Shown: one piece after another, positions 37,202-46,568 of the stretch
Numbering within the stretch: position 1 is the stretch's first letter
How the letters are laid out: the number at the start of each line of letters is the position of its first letter
Source: CAKZML01 sp963823435
GTDB taxonomy: Bacteria; Pseudomonadota; Gammaproteobacteria; Steroidobacterales; BM003
Assembly (NCBI GenBank): GCA_963823435.1
Contig: CAWGLN010000010.1
Span: forward strand, 1-64,000
DNA length: 64,000 nucleotides
Direction: 5' to 3'
Made by a program: the position numbers and the translations under genes
The notes under the pieces: generated by a model
What the model was told of the DNA's origin: nothing
The model's input: only the letters and a program-made list of their open reading frames with translations
Databases searched by the model: none

Positions 37202-38350
37202 GTGCTATCCAAGCGCGAGCAACTGGGTCTGGCCCCCGTCTACCTGTTCTACTTCGGGGCGCTGGGTATCCTGATTCCGTATTGGGCGCCCTATCTGCGT
37301 GACATCGGCCTGGAACCCGTTCAGATTGGTCAGGTCATGGCAGTCTATCTTGGCTGGCGCTTGCTGGCGCCGACTGCCTGGGGATGGCTGGCGGACCGCA
37401 GCGGTCGGCCCATGCTGCTGGTTCGCGTGGCGGCCGCGGCCTCGGCCCTGGCTTTCGCGGTGGTGGCAACGCAAACCGGCTACACCGGGCTGCTGCTGTG
37501 GATGTCGGTCTTCGCTATTTTCTGGACTGCCCTGATTCCACAGTATGAGGCCAATACCCTGGCGGTGTTGGGACCCCGGGTGGGCTCCTATGGCCGTATT
37601 CGCCTGTGGGGTTCGGTGGGTTTCATCCTGGCGGTCGTGCTGGGCGGTTGGTGGTTTGGTCAATACGGGCTGGGCGCGGTCCCGCTTGTGTGTGCAGGTC
37701 TGGTCGCCATGGTGGCGCTAAGCAGCTGGTTCGCACCGGCCGGTCCCCGGGCTGCCGTCCCTCACGCTGGACCGGGGTTTTCCAGCTTGTTGCGTCAACC
37801 CCGGGTCATCGCGCTGTTGCTGGTGGCGCTGCTGGTGCAGGCGGCCTTTGGGCCTTATTACGTGTTCTTTACCGTGTACCTGGAAGACCTGGGTTATTCC
37901 CGGGTCGGCATAGGTCTGCTCTGGGCCCTGGGTGTGGCTGCGGAAATATGCGTATTCCTCTATAGTCCGTGGTTGTTCAGGATATTCAGCAGGCGCCGAC
38001 TTTTGCTGGCGGCGCTCGCCTTCGCGGTGTTGCGCTGGTGTCTGACGGCCGCCTTTGCCGAACACCTGGTCTTGCTGGTTCTTGCGCAGCTGATGCACAT
38101 GGCCAGTTTCGGTCTGTTTCACGCGGTGGCGGTGGTGTGCGTGCATGATTTTTTCCCGGGGAATACCCATGGGCGTGGCCAGGCAATTTACAGTAGCGCG
38201 GGATTTGGCGCCGGCGGTGCCCTGGGCAGTCTGTATAGCGGCTATACATGGACCTTGCTGGGTCCTGCGGCCATGTTCTGGGTCGCTGCCGGGTTAGTGG
38301 GTTTGGCTTTTTTGATCGCGGTCCTGTGGATTCGACCGGATGACGCGTAA
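37202..38350 (+). CDS. MFS transporter of the MFS_1-like (HcaT/NupG-related) group
   Basis: About 382 residues from a GTG at 37202, which is chosen because the following residues LSKREQLGLAPVYLFYFG begin the first helix; the ribosome site is weak. About 12 membrane helices with loop motif GWLADRSGRPMLLV and later GSYGRIRLWGSVGF. The GRIRLWGS signature is typical of the 3-phenylpropionate permease HcaT group. The substrate is unknown. It follows aroC by ten bases. Confidence 0.8.
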   Translation: MLSKREQLGLAPVYLFYFGALGILIPYWAPYLRDIGLEPVQIGQVMAVYLGWRLLAPTAWGWLADRSGRPMLLVRVAAAASALAFAVVATQTGYTGLLLWMSVFAIFWTALIPQYEANTLAVLGPRVGSYGRIRLWGSVGFILAVVLGGWWFGQYGLGAVPLVCAGLVAMVALSSWFAPAGPRAAVPHAGPGFSSLLRQPRVIALLLVALLVQAAFGPYYVFFTVYLEDLGYSRVGIGLLWALGVAAEICVFLYSPWLFRIFSRRRLLLAALAFAVLRWCLTAAFAEHLVLLVLAQLMHMASFGLFHAVAVVCVHDFFPGNTHGRGQAIYSSAGFGAGGALGSLYSGYTWTLLGPAAMFWVAAGLVGLAFLIAVLWIRPDDA

Positions 38351-38366
38351 CAACAGAGTGGTAGAC

Positions 38367-39389
38367 ATGAGCAAGAAATATAATGTCGCGGTAGTAGGTG
38401 CTACCGGCTTGGTCGGCGAGACCATGATCAGCATCCTTGAGGAACGGAAATTCCCGGTGGATGAATTACACCTGCTGGCCAGTTCCCGTTCCGCCGGTGA
38501 AACGCTGAAATTCGGCAAAAGAAAGATCACCGTCCGGGACCTGTCGACCTTTGACTTCAAGGGCGTGGATATCGGGCTGTTCTCAGCCGGTGGCAGCGTG
38601 TCCGGCGAATACGCGCCCAGGGCCGCCGATGCAGGTTGCGTGGTGATCGACAACACGTCGCGTTTCCGCCAGGACGAGGACATTCCCCTGGTGGTGCCGG
38701 AAGTCAACCCGGAGGCGCTCGCGGCCTACACGAAGCGTGGCATCATCGCCAACCCGAATTGCTCGACCATCCAGATGCTGGTTGCACTGAAGCCGCTGCG
38801 GGATGCGGTCGGGATACACAGGATCATCGTTTCCACCTACCAGGCGGTGTCGGGGGCGGGGCGCAGGCACATGGAAGACCTGGCCAAGCAGACCGCCTTG
38901 CGTATGAATGGCAGGCCTGCTGACAGCGAGTTGTACAAAAGGCCGCTGGCCTTTAATGTGCTGCCTCAGATCGATGTGTTCGAGGACAACGGCTACACCC
39001 GGGAAGAGATGAAAATGGTGCGGGAGACCCGCAAGATATTTGGTGATCCCGATATTCGTGTGACGGCCACCGCAGTCAGGGTGCCGGTGTTCTTCGGTCA
39101 CTCCGAATCTATATATATTGAAACTCGTGACCCAGTTACGGTTGCCCAGGCGCGAAAACTGCTAAAAAAGGCCCCCGGAGTGATCTTGATGGACGACCCG
39201 GCCAAGCAGAAGTACCCTACCGCGGCGACAGATGCGGCCAACAAGGACGGTGTGTTTGTCGGAAGGATACGGCAGGATTTGGACAACCCGTGTGGGTTGA
39301 ACCTTTGGGTGGTCGCGGATAACGTACGCAAGGGCGCTGCGCTCAACAGTGTGCAAATCGCTGAATTGTTGGTAAAAGAGTATTTGTAA
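38367..39389 (+). CDS. asd: Aspartate-semialdehyde dehydrogenase
   Basis: 340 residues. The NADP loop is VAVVGATGLVGETMI. The catalytic Cys lies in IIANPNCSTIQML, and VRVPVFFGHSESIYIE is the substrate segment. It makes aspartate semialdehyde for lysine, diaminopimelate, threonine and methionine. It begins the asd-fimV-truA block seen in Pseudomonas and relatives. Confidence 0.95.
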   Translation: MSKKYNVAVVGATGLVGETMISILEERKFPVDELHLLASSRSAGETLKFGKRKITVRDLSTFDFKGVDIGLFSAGGSVSGEYAPRAADAGCVVIDNTSRFRQDEDIPLVVPEVNPEALAAYTKRGIIANPNCSTIQMLVALKPLRDAVGIHRIIVSTYQAVSGAGRRHMEDLAKQTALRMNGRPADSELYKRPLAFNVLPQIDVFEDNGYTREEMKMVRETRKIFGDPDIRVTATAVRVPVFFGHSESIYIETRDPVTVAQARKLLKKAPGVILMDDPAKQKYPTAATDAANKDGVFVGRIRQDLDNPCGLNLWVVADNVRKGAALNSVQIAELLVKEYL

Positions 39390-39501
39390 GCTATAGTTAG
39401 GCGCTGAATGTAAAGCGTGTTATCAAGATTAAAGACCGGGGATTACGCGTAGGCAGAATCCGAGAGTCTGACCGATGAAAGAACAAGCGTAGGGAGTTCA
39501 G

Positions 39502-42500
39502 ATGACGCGGAAAACCAGGGTTATCCCCCTCTTGTTGCTGATGGTATTGCCATCGGTTTCCTGGGCATTGGGTCTTGGAGAAATCAATCTTCAATCTGCC
39601 CTGAATGAACCCATGCAGGCCGAGATTGCAATAATCGGCGCCTCCGGGCAGGAACTTGAAGGTCTCAAGGTCAAGCTGGCGGCGAAAGGCGATTTTGACC
39701 GACTCGGACTCGACCGACCCGATTTTTTGAGCTCCCTGAGATTTGATGTGACCTTCAACTCGGCCCGGCAGCCAGTGCTGAAGGTGAGTTCCGGCCAGGC
39801 GATCACCGAACCCTTTGTGACTTTCCTGCTTGAAGCCAAGTGGGCGCGGGGTTCCTTGCTGCGCGAGTACACCGTGTTGCTGGATCCGCCGACCTTTATA
39901 CCGCAGGCGGCGACATCTCCACCTGCACCGGCGGTGCAAGCCCCGTCTGCCTCCAGGGAGTCGGCACCTACCAGCGGAACGGTTCTGCGCCAACCTGAAA
40001 GAGCGCCGGTTACCGAGTCGGTGCAGCCCGACAGTGCACCTTATACGCCTCCCCCGGGCAGCCACCGCGTCGGGCGTGGCCAGACGCTTTGGGTCCTGGC
40101 CGAGCGTTATCGCCCGGCAGACGTGACTGTCAATCAGATGATGATTGCCTTGTATGAGGCCAACCCCCAGGCGTTCTCCGGCAATATTAACCGGTTGCGT
40201 GCTGGTTCCATATTGCGTATCCCGTCGGCAGGTGAACTGCAGGCGGTCAGCGACGCGGCCGCAAATAATGCAGTTCGGGAGCACATGCAATCCTGGCGTC
40301 CGGGCTCCGGCATGCTGGGGGTCACGATAGAACCCAAGCTAAGACTGGTGCCGCCCAGCGAACCCGTATCGCGTACGGAGGCTGCTGGTGATCGGTCGAC
40401 CGGTGCCGGTGATGGTGGTGAGACTGAAGCCTACCTGCGCCAGGAAGCCGAGCGGCTGCGCCGGGAACTGGACACGGCTGAAGATCGCCTGCAGGTGCAA
40501 AGCGACCAGATGGCCGAGCTTCAAAGAAACCTGGAGGCGGCCGCCCGGGCAGCCGAGCAGCCGGTTGTGGATGCTGGTCCTGCCGTAGAAGTGAGTGAGC
40601 CGGTTGTTGGCGTCGACCCCACCGAGACCGCCCAGGAGTCTGCCGAAGACCAGCAGGCCGCACTGGAGAAGGCACAGCAAGAAAAGGCGGCAGCGAAGGC
40701 TGCTACGCAGAAAGTCATTTCCGCTCCCAGGGAAGAGTCCCTTCTGGACACCTTGCTGGGCTGGCTTATCAGTCCCATCGCTTTCGTAATACTGGGCATC
40801 CTGGCGCTGATTGCTGCCGTGCTGGTGTTCCTGCGGCTGCGCAAGAAGGACGAGGCCCCGGCGGCCAAGCCCTGGGAAGATTTTGAAGATCTTGATGACG
40901 ATGAGCCGGACGCGGATGACGCGACCATCATTCGTCCGGTTGCCGCCGCGGCAGTGACAAAAATGACCGAGGAGGCTCGCAAGGGTCACCCCGGGTTCGT
41001 GGTTCAGGAAGAACCGGACTACGAAGACACCGCCAACCTGCAAGCCGACGTTTTTGAAGCAGCCGGCAGTGGCGCGGGTCTGGACACGACCACGGTGGAG
41101 CCCAGAGAGTTTGGCGGTCAAGCAAGGGCAATTGACCTTGATGACACGATGGAGATCGAAAAAGTCAAGCCAGGGGCGGACGCCGAGATTGCCGACCCGA
41201 TGGCTGAGGCCGATTTCCACATGGCCTACGGCCTGTACGACCAGGCTGCCGAGATTCTCCAGGCCGCGAGCAAGCGTGACCCGGGCAACGGCGAGCTGCA
41301 GATGAAGCTGGCCGAGGTGTATTTCGTCTGGGGTAACCAGGATGGCTTCCGTTCCATCGCCGAGGATATGAGTCACAAGCGTGATTCGCTGGGCGACGGT
41401 GCGTGGGAAAAGATGCTGATCATGGGCAAGCAGTTGCTGCCGGATGAGCAGTTGTTTGGCGAAGTAGTTGAAGCCCGGGCCGGCACGGACATGGACCTGT
41501 CGTTAGAAGACAGCCAGTTGCATGAGGCGCTTGACCTGGAGTTGTTTGACGCAGAGGAAAACATCGACGACACCGAGATAATCGACCTGGACTTCGGTGG
41601 CGCCCTGGACTTTGCAGGCGACACCCAGGAGTCGCCGGCGCTGGATTCCGAGGGTGAAGTTACCCAGGAAACACCCTTTATTGGATTTGAGGAAGACGCC
41701 GAAACCGCGGACACGGTGGAGACACCCGTTGCGCAGGTTGAGCGGACCGCTGAAATTGATCTGGATGATCTTGGTCTGAATGTCAGCCTGGATGACAGCT
41801 TTATTGGCCGGCTGCCGGATGACTACGAAAAGGATGTCGACAAGACGGCGGTGATGGATGCAGACAAGACTGCAGTGATGGATGCACCGGACTCCGTCGA
41901 TAACGATGCGACGGCGATCGCACGCCCTGGGAATACCGCCGAACTGGCCGCCCTGGCAGCCGATATGGAGCAGTCAGGGGAGTTTGGTGGTCTCGATTTT
42001 GACCTGGGCGGGGATCTGGATAGCACCGGTTCCCCGGATGAAATTGACCATCGCCTGGGCGATACTGCCACCCTGGCGGCGGGCGAAATTGATGCCGACC
42101 TGTTGGCCGCGACCATGCACATGGAGCGGATGGCCGCCAGCCCGGACACCGATGTGACTGCCGAAATGTCCATACTCAATGCCGATGACAGTATTGACCT
42201 TGACCTGGGCACCCTGACGCATACCGAGGATGTGGGCGACACCGTGGAGCAGCCCGCACCGGACCTGGATATGGCGAACCTGGACGGGCTGGACGATGAT
42301 CACGGTGCTGCACCCACGGTAGAAATGGATGTCTCGGACATGACCATGCCTGAGGCAGAGGCCCTCACCTTGAGTGAAATCGGCACCAAGCTTGACCTGG
42401 CGCGTGCCTATATGGACATGGGTGATCCCGACGGGGCCCGCAGCATTCTTGAGGAAGTCATTGCCGAGGGTGACGATGCCCAGCAAGTGGATGCCAAGCG

Positions 42501-42522
42501 CCTGCTCGACAAGCTGCCGTAA
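39502..42522 (+). CDS. fimV: FimV-type peptidoglycan-binding inner-membrane hub protein
   Basis: 1006 residues. A signal peptide (LLLLMVLPSVSWA-LGLGE) leads into the conserved FimV N-domain, then a LysM motif near residues 186-235 (SHRVGRGQTLWVLAERYRPA), a coiled coil (AEDRLQVQSDQMAELQRNL), one membrane helix near 420-445 (LISPIAFVILGILALIAAVL) and a long acidic cytoplasmic region. It ends with the TPR-like FimV C-domain (MDMGDPDGARSILEEVIAEG). FimV scaffolds type IV pili and c-di-NMP signalling at the pole. The FimX-like protein fits the same pathway. Confidence 0.93.
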   Translation: MTRKTRVIPLLLLMVLPSVSWALGLGEINLQSALNEPMQAEIAIIGASGQELEGLKVKLAAKGDFDRLGLDRPDFLSSLRFDVTFNSARQPVLKVSSGQAITEPFVTFLLEAKWARGSLLREYTVLLDPPTFIPQAATSPPAPAVQAPSASRESAPTSGTVLRQPERAPVTESVQPDSAPYTPPPGSHRVGRGQTLWVLAERYRPADVTVNQMMIALYEANPQAFSGNINRLRAGSILRIPSAGELQAVSDAAANNAVREHMQSWRPGSGMLGVTIEPKLRLVPPSEPVSRTEAAGDRSTGAGDGGETEAYLRQEAERLRRELDTAEDRLQVQSDQMAELQRNLEAAARAAEQPVVDAGPAVEVSEPVVGVDPTETAQESAEDQQAALEKAQQEKAAAKAATQKVISAPREESLLDTLLGWLISPIAFVILGILALIAAVLVFLRLRKKDEAPAAKPWEDFEDLDDDEPDADDATIIRPVAAAAVTKMTEEARKGHPGFVVQEEPDYEDTANLQADVFEAAGSGAGLDTTTVEPREFGGQARAIDLDDTMEIEKVKPGADAEIADPMAEADFHMAYGLYDQAAEILQAASKRDPGNGELQMKLAEVYFVWGNQDGFRSIAEDMSHKRDSLGDGAWEKMLIMGKQLLPDEQLFGEVVEARAGTDMDLSLEDSQLHEALDLELFDAEENIDDTEIIDLDFGGALDFAGDTQESPALDSEGEVTQETPFIGFEEDAETADTVETPVAQVERTAEIDLDDLGLNVSLDDSFIGRLPDDYEKDVDKTAVMDADKTAVMDAPDSVDNDATAIARPGNTAELAALAADMEQSGEFGGLDFDLGGDLDSTGSPDEIDHRLGDTATLAAGEIDADLLAATMHMERMAASPDTDVTAEMSILNADDSIDLDLGTLTHTEDVGDTVEQPAPDLDMANLDGLDDDHGAAPTVEMDVSDMTMPEAEALTLSEIGTKLDLARAYMDMGDPDGARSILEEVIAEGDDAQQVDAKRLLDKLP
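41839..41886 (+). repeat. 24-bp in-frame tandem duplication inside fimV
   Basis: Two adjacent 24-base units encode DKTAVMDA twice (41839-41862 and 41863-41886), differing at two bases. This looks like a recent internal duplication in the acidic cytoplasmic linker. Confidence 0.85.
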
Positions 42523-42543
42523 CCGATCCTAAACTTGCGACAT

Positions 42544-42564
42544 TGCGGGCCGTCACGGCCCGCA
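42544..42564 (+). terminator. Strong stem-loop between fimV and truA
   Basis: A perfect 9-bp stem, TGCGGGCCG with CGGCCCGCA, has a three-base loop TCA. It sits 22 bases after the fimV stop and before truA. It lacks a T-tract, so it may be an attenuator or a stabilising 3' end rather than a full terminator. Confidence 0.5.
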
Positions 42565-42605
42565 GTGCCGTCTGGCAACAGAATTCACTATCGGGTAGTA
42601 ACTGC

Positions 42606-43424
42606 ATGCCGCGTCTTGCCCTTGGTGTTGAATATGACGGCACCCGATTTGTAGGGTGGCAAACCCAGACCAACGGTCCCAGCGTGCAAGACGCCCTGGA
42701 AGCTGCGCTGTCGCGGGTCGCCAATGAGCCGGTGCGGGTAATCTGTGCCGGGCGCACCGATACCGGTGTGCATGCAACCGGTCAGGTGGTGCATTTTGAT
42801 ACCCATGCCCGGCGCGAGCCACATGCCTGGATCATGGGCACCAACACCTATCTTGGGCACGACGTCAATCTACTCTGGGCCAGGGAAGTCCCGGCGGATT
42901 TTCATGCCCGTTTCAGCGCCACCGGTCGCGCCTACCGCTACCTGATTCTAAACCGGCACTACCGCTCGGCCCTGTGGCGTCACCGGGCCGCCTGGGTACA
43001 CACGCCCCTGGATGAGCAAGCCATGCACAGGGCTGCCCAGGTGCTGCTGGGGGAGCATGACTTCAGTTCCTTCAGGGCATCGGCCTGCCAGGCAAAAAAC
43101 CCGGTGCGGACGGTTAGACACGTGGCGGTTAGCAGGCAGGGGCAGGTTCTGGAGTTTCAGATCAGCGCCAATGCCTTTTTGCACCACATGGTTCGGAATA
43201 TCGTCGGTTCGCTGATCAAAATCGGGGCCGGGGAAGCACCGGAGAGTTGGCTGGGCGAGGTATTGGCAGGGCGGGACAGGACCCGGGCCGGGGTAACCGG
43301 GGTGCCCCAGGGTTTGTACCTCAGCGAGGTCCAGTACGATCCCCGTTTCAAACTTCCGTCGTGCAGCAAGAATATTGAAGCTGATTGTTCTATTATCAAC
43401 GGCTGGTCACGCCAAACGGATTAG
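42606..43424 (+). CDS. truA: tRNA pseudouridine(38-40) synthase
   Basis: 272 residues from the ATG at 42606. The catalytic Asp is in ICAGRTDTGVHATGQVVHFD. YDGTRFVGWQTQ and SANAFLHHMVRNIVGSLI are family marks. TruA modifies positions 38-40 of the anticodon arm in tRNAs. In many relatives trpF lies between truA and accD, but here accD follows directly. Confidence 0.95.
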   Translation: MPRLALGVEYDGTRFVGWQTQTNGPSVQDALEAALSRVANEPVRVICAGRTDTGVHATGQVVHFDTHARREPHAWIMGTNTYLGHDVNLLWAREVPADFHARFSATGRAYRYLILNRHYRSALWRHRAAWVHTPLDEQAMHRAAQVLLGEHDFSSFRASACQAKNPVRTVRHVAVSRQGQVLEFQISANAFLHHMVRNIVGSLIKIGAGEAPESWLGEVLAGRDRTRAGVTGVPQGLYLSEVQYDPRFKLPSCSKNIEADCSIINGWSRQTD

Positions 43425-43434
43425 AATTGCAACA

Positions 43435-44313
43435 ATGACCTGGTTTCAAAAATTGATGCCGTCTCGAATCCAGACAGAACGACGGACACGCTCGGTACCC
43501 GAGGGCCTGTGGTCCAAGTGCCCGGAGTGCAGCGCCGTGCTGTATCGCGCTGACCTGGAGCGCAACCTGTTCGTGTGCCCGCAGTGCCAGCATCATCTGC
43601 GTATTTCCGCCAGGGTGCGGCTGGATCTTTTTCTGGATCCGGCAGGCAGGGTGGAGCTGGCGAATGAGGTAGAGCCGGTTGACGCCCTGAAGTTTCGGGA
43701 TACCAAGCGCTACAGGGACAGGTTGCTGCAGACCCAGAAGACCACCGGCGAGCGGGATGCGATGGTGGTCCAGAAGGGCTTTCTGAAAGGCCTGCCGGTG
43801 GTGGCGTGTGCCTTCGAATTCTCCTTCATGGGTGGATCCATGGGTTCGGTAGTGGGTGAGCGCTTTGTGCGTGCTGCCGAGGCCGCGAAGGCCGATGCTT
43901 CCGCGCTGGTTTGTTTTTCCGCCAGCGGCGGGGCGCGCATGCAAGAAAGCCTGCTCTCCCTGATGCAGATGGCCAAGACCAGTGCCGCGCTTGCCAGCCT
44001 GGCGGAAAGCGGCATTCCCTTTATTTCGGTGCTTACAGACCCGACTACCGGGGGCGTTTCGGCCAGCCTGGCCATGCTGGGAGATTTGAACGTCGGTGAG
44101 CCCAGGGCCTTGATCGGTTTTGCCGGTCCCCGGGTCATCGAACAGACCGTGCGTGAGACACTTCCGGAGGGCTTTCAACGCAGCGAGTTTCTGCTGGAAC
44201 ACGGTGCGCTGGATTTGATCGTAGACCGCCGAAATATGCGCGATGAACTCGCGCGGGTGCTGGCCAAGCTGTGCAAGGCGCCCCTTCCCGAAATTGATTC
44301 ACCCGAATCCTAG
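43435..44313 (+). CDS. accD: Acetyl-CoA carboxylase carboxyltransferase beta subunit
   Basis: 292 residues. An N-terminal zinc ribbon (KCPECSAVLYRADLERN, then VCPQCQHH) precedes the carboxyltransferase core GFLKGLPVVACAFEFSFMGG and FSASGGARMQESLLSLMQM. With AccA it carboxylates acetyl-CoA in fatty acid synthesis. folC follows 24 bases downstream. Confidence 0.96.
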   Translation: MTWFQKLMPSRIQTERRTRSVPEGLWSKCPECSAVLYRADLERNLFVCPQCQHHLRISARVRLDLFLDPAGRVELANEVEPVDALKFRDTKRYRDRLLQTQKTTGERDAMVVQKGFLKGLPVVACAFEFSFMGGSMGSVVGERFVRAAEAAKADASALVCFSASGGARMQESLLSLMQMAKTSAALASLAESGIPFISVLTDPTTGGVSASLAMLGDLNVGEPRALIGFAGPRVIEQTVRETLPEGFQRSEFLLEHGALDLIVDRRNMRDELARVLAKLCKAPLPEIDSPES

Positions 44314-44337
44314 TCCCTACGAATCCTAGCCCCCTAT

Positions 44338-45624
44338 ATGCCCGACAAGACCCTGGATGGTTGGCTGCGAAGCATCGAGACCTTGCACCCGCGCGAGATC
44401 GATCTGCGTCTTGAGCGGGTACAGGAGGTGTTGCACAGGCTGGACATGGCCCAACTTCCCTACAGCGTGATCACCGTGGGCGGTACCAACGGCAAGGGCA
44501 GCGTGGTGGAACTGGTGCAAAACGCGTTGGGTCACGCCGGATTTCGGGTGGCCGCCTACACCTCGCCGCACCTGGTTCGTTTCAATGAGCGCATGCGGGT
44601 GGATGGCGTGCCGCTGACCGATCAGGAAATCCTGGCCAGCATCGAGACGGTTGAGCAGGCGCGCGGCAACGTGCCCCTGACCTATTTTGAATTCACAACC
44701 CTGAGCGCCCTGCTTGCGTTTTGCCAATGCGGCGTACAAGTGGCGGTCCTGGAAATCGGCCTGGGCGGCCGTCTGGATGCGGTAAATGCAGTCGACCCGG
44801 AGGTTGCCGTGGTGACTTCGGTGGACCTGGATCACATGGAATGGCTGGGCGATAACCGTGAATCCATCGGCTTCGAAAAAGCCGGAATATTCCGTGCCCA
44901 CAGGCCGGCTATCGTCGGTGATCCAAATCCCCCCGTCTCGCTACTGGCCCGGGCCCGGGAAATTAATGCGCAGCTGGCATGTATCGGACAGGATTTCGGT
45001 ATACGGCCAGCCGGCGAGGACCTGGAATTCTGGAACCGACAGGGGCTGAGCCTGCGCGTGCCGCGTACCGGTCTCACAGCCGACCTGGAAGGGCGGAATA
45101 CGGCGACGGCGCTACAGGCGCTGGCATCCCTGCCCGGGCAGTTCATGCCGTCCGCCCAATCGTTGTATGAGTCTTTCGGCAAGGCCCGCCTGTTGGGGCG
45201 CTATCACCGTATAGAGGAGGGCAATGGCGGCCTGACCTGGATACTGGATGTGGCGCACAACGAGGCTGCCGTGAATAACCTGGTCACCAGGCTGCAACGG
45301 GAAACCGGGGTCAAGCGCTGGCACGTTGTGATGGGTATGCTCAAGGACAAGGATGCGCGCGCATCGACGGCCTTGCTGGCCCAGGTCGTGGATCGCTGGT
45401 ACCTGGCTCCTCTGCCGGGTTCCCGCGGGCAGAGCGCCCGGGAACTGGCGCAAAAGATCCAGGGAATCGTGCCGGGTGAGGTGCATCCCTGTGACAGTAT
45501 TGAGCTGGCGCTCGAAAACGCCCGGGCGCATGCCGGGCAGGGCGAGGGAATACTGGTGCTGGGCTCATTTCAACTGGTGGGGCCCGCCCTGGAGCTCCTG
45601 CAGGAGCCTCAGAACTACTCATGA
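44338..45624 (+). CDS. folC: Bifunctional folylpolyglutamate / dihydrofolate synthase
   Basis: 428 residues. ATP loop VGGTNGKGSVVELV, the AYTSPHLVRFNERMRV segment, GLGGRLDAVNAVDPEVAVV and DVAHNEAA are clear. It makes dihydrofolate and adds glutamate tails. The last seven codons, EPQNYS and the TGA, lie inside a palindromic repeat, so the natural end was probably changed by its insertion; GSFQLVGPALELL is close to the family's normal end. dedD follows after the repeat. Confidence 0.95.
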   Translation: MPDKTLDGWLRSIETLHPREIDLRLERVQEVLHRLDMAQLPYSVITVGGTNGKGSVVELVQNALGHAGFRVAAYTSPHLVRFNERMRVDGVPLTDQEILASIETVEQARGNVPLTYFEFTTLSALLAFCQCGVQVAVLEIGLGGRLDAVNAVDPEVAVVTSVDLDHMEWLGDNRESIGFEKAGIFRAHRPAIVGDPNPPVSLLARAREINAQLACIGQDFGIRPAGEDLEFWNRQGLSLRVPRTGLTADLEGRNTATALQALASLPGQFMPSAQSLYESFGKARLLGRYHRIEEGNGGLTWILDVAHNEAAVNNLVTRLQRETGVKRWHVVMGMLKDKDARASTALLAQVVDRWYLAPLPGSRGQSARELAQKIQGIVPGEVHPCDSIELALENARAHAGQGEGILVLGSFQLVGPALELLQEPQNYS

Positions 45625-45683
45625 ACTTGAATCTGGCTGTTTTGACGCACAATCTTCTCAGCCCGGAATAAATCAGGGGCTCC
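45603..45683 (+). repeat. ERIC-like palindromic repeat, short copy 3 (81 bp)
   Basis: Starts GGAGCCTCAGAACTACTC and ends AATAAATCAGGGGCTCC. Between them only the right-arm portion (TTGAATCTGGCTGTTTT, then CAATCT) remains, so the centre is deleted. It provides the stop codon of folC. Flanks TGCA and TTCA show no duplication. Confidence 0.75.
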
Positions 45684-45742
45684 TTCAGCTATACTCCAAA
45701 TCCGGTTGTTAATTGGCTGCCGGACTAAGCTGGGCGCGGGTG

Positions 45743-46327
45743 ATGGACGAGAAATTGAAAGAAAGACTGGTAGGTGCGGCAGTGGTCGTGGCGCTGGCCG
45801 TGGTGTTCATTCCTGCGCTACTGAGCGGGCCGCCTGACGCAGGTATCGGGGCCGGGGCGCCGGGCCTGCCGGGCCAGGACGGGATTACCGTGAAGCGGGT
45901 CACCATAGACCTCGGAAATCCGGGTGCAACGACTCCCCAACCTGATCCGATGGCCACGGCCAGCCAGCCGCCGCCCATGCAGACACCGGTGACGCGGGAG
46001 GATACCCAGGCCGCCAGGATGGAAAAGCCTGCGCCCAAGCCGGATCAGCAGGCCGGTTCGGCGGTGAAGCCAGCCCCATCGACGCCGGTCGAGGTGACCG
46101 AGTGGGTCGTCCAGGTAGGCAGTTTTTCCAGCCAGGATAATGCCGAGCGCCTGGCTGCACAGCTTAAGGCCCAGGGATTCAAAGCCTTTGTCAGCAAATA
46201 CCGGGACGGAAGCAATACCCTGCACCGGGTGCGGGTCGGGCCGGTGCAAGCGCGGGAACAGGCCGAGTCACTGGCCACCCAGCTTCGCGACGGAGGTCAG
46301 AAAGTGAAGGTAGTGCCCAATACCTAG
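45743..46327 (+). CDS. dedD: SPOR-domain cell division protein DedD
   Basis: 194 residues from the ATG at 45743. One N-terminal membrane helix (LVGAAVVVALAVVFIPALL), a Pro-rich linker and a C-terminal SPOR domain (WVVQVGSFSSQDNAERLAA and HRVRVGPVQAREQAESLA) that binds denuded septal glycan. It keeps its place between folC and cvpA as in E. coli, but palindromic repeats now flank it on both sides. Its TAG stop abuts the next repeat. Confidence 0.9.
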   Translation: MDEKLKERLVGAAVVVALAVVFIPALLSGPPDAGIGAGAPGLPGQDGITVKRVTIDLGNPGATTPQPDPMATASQPPPMQTPVTREDTQAARMEKPAPKPDQQAGSAVKPAPSTPVEVTEWVVQVGSFSSQDNAERLAAQLKAQGFKAFVSKYRDGSNTLHRVRVGPVQAREQAESLATQLRDGGQKVKVVPNT

Positions 46328-46492
46328 GAAGCCTCTGATTTGTTCTCAAGGCGCCAGTTTATGCACAGACACCGGGTCGCGCCCGGTGCAAGGTCCCCAA
46401 GGTATGTAACTGGCGACCCACAACCAGGATTGGCAAGACATAAGCTGGATAGGCCAGACCCTGGTTGCCAGTTCATAGAGAGATCAGAAACC
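46328..46492 (-). repeat. ERIC-like palindromic repeat, copy 4 (about 165 bp, altered centre)
   Basis: Ends are GAAGCCTCTGATTTGTTC and GAGATCAGAAACC. GATTGGCAAGACATAAGCTGG matches the reverse orientation of the full copies. The middle is different and holds nested inverted repeats, CGCCAGTT with AACTGGCG and CACCGGG with CCCGGTG. It starts right after the dedD TAG. Confidence 0.7.
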
Positions 46493-46503
46493 CGCCAAAA
46501 TTT

Positions 46504-46533
46504 TTCGGACAGGGAGCAAGGCTCTGTTAGAAT
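46504..46533 (+). promoter_or_regulatory. Possible sigma70 promoter for cvpA-purF
   Basis: TAGAAT at 46528-46533 with a weak -35-like TTCGGA 18 bases upstream. It lies just after the repeat and 36 bases before the cvpA start. Only the -10 is persuasive. Confidence 0.35.
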
Positions 46534-46568
46534 GGCGGCCCTGACCGACCAACAGGGAATCATCGCTC

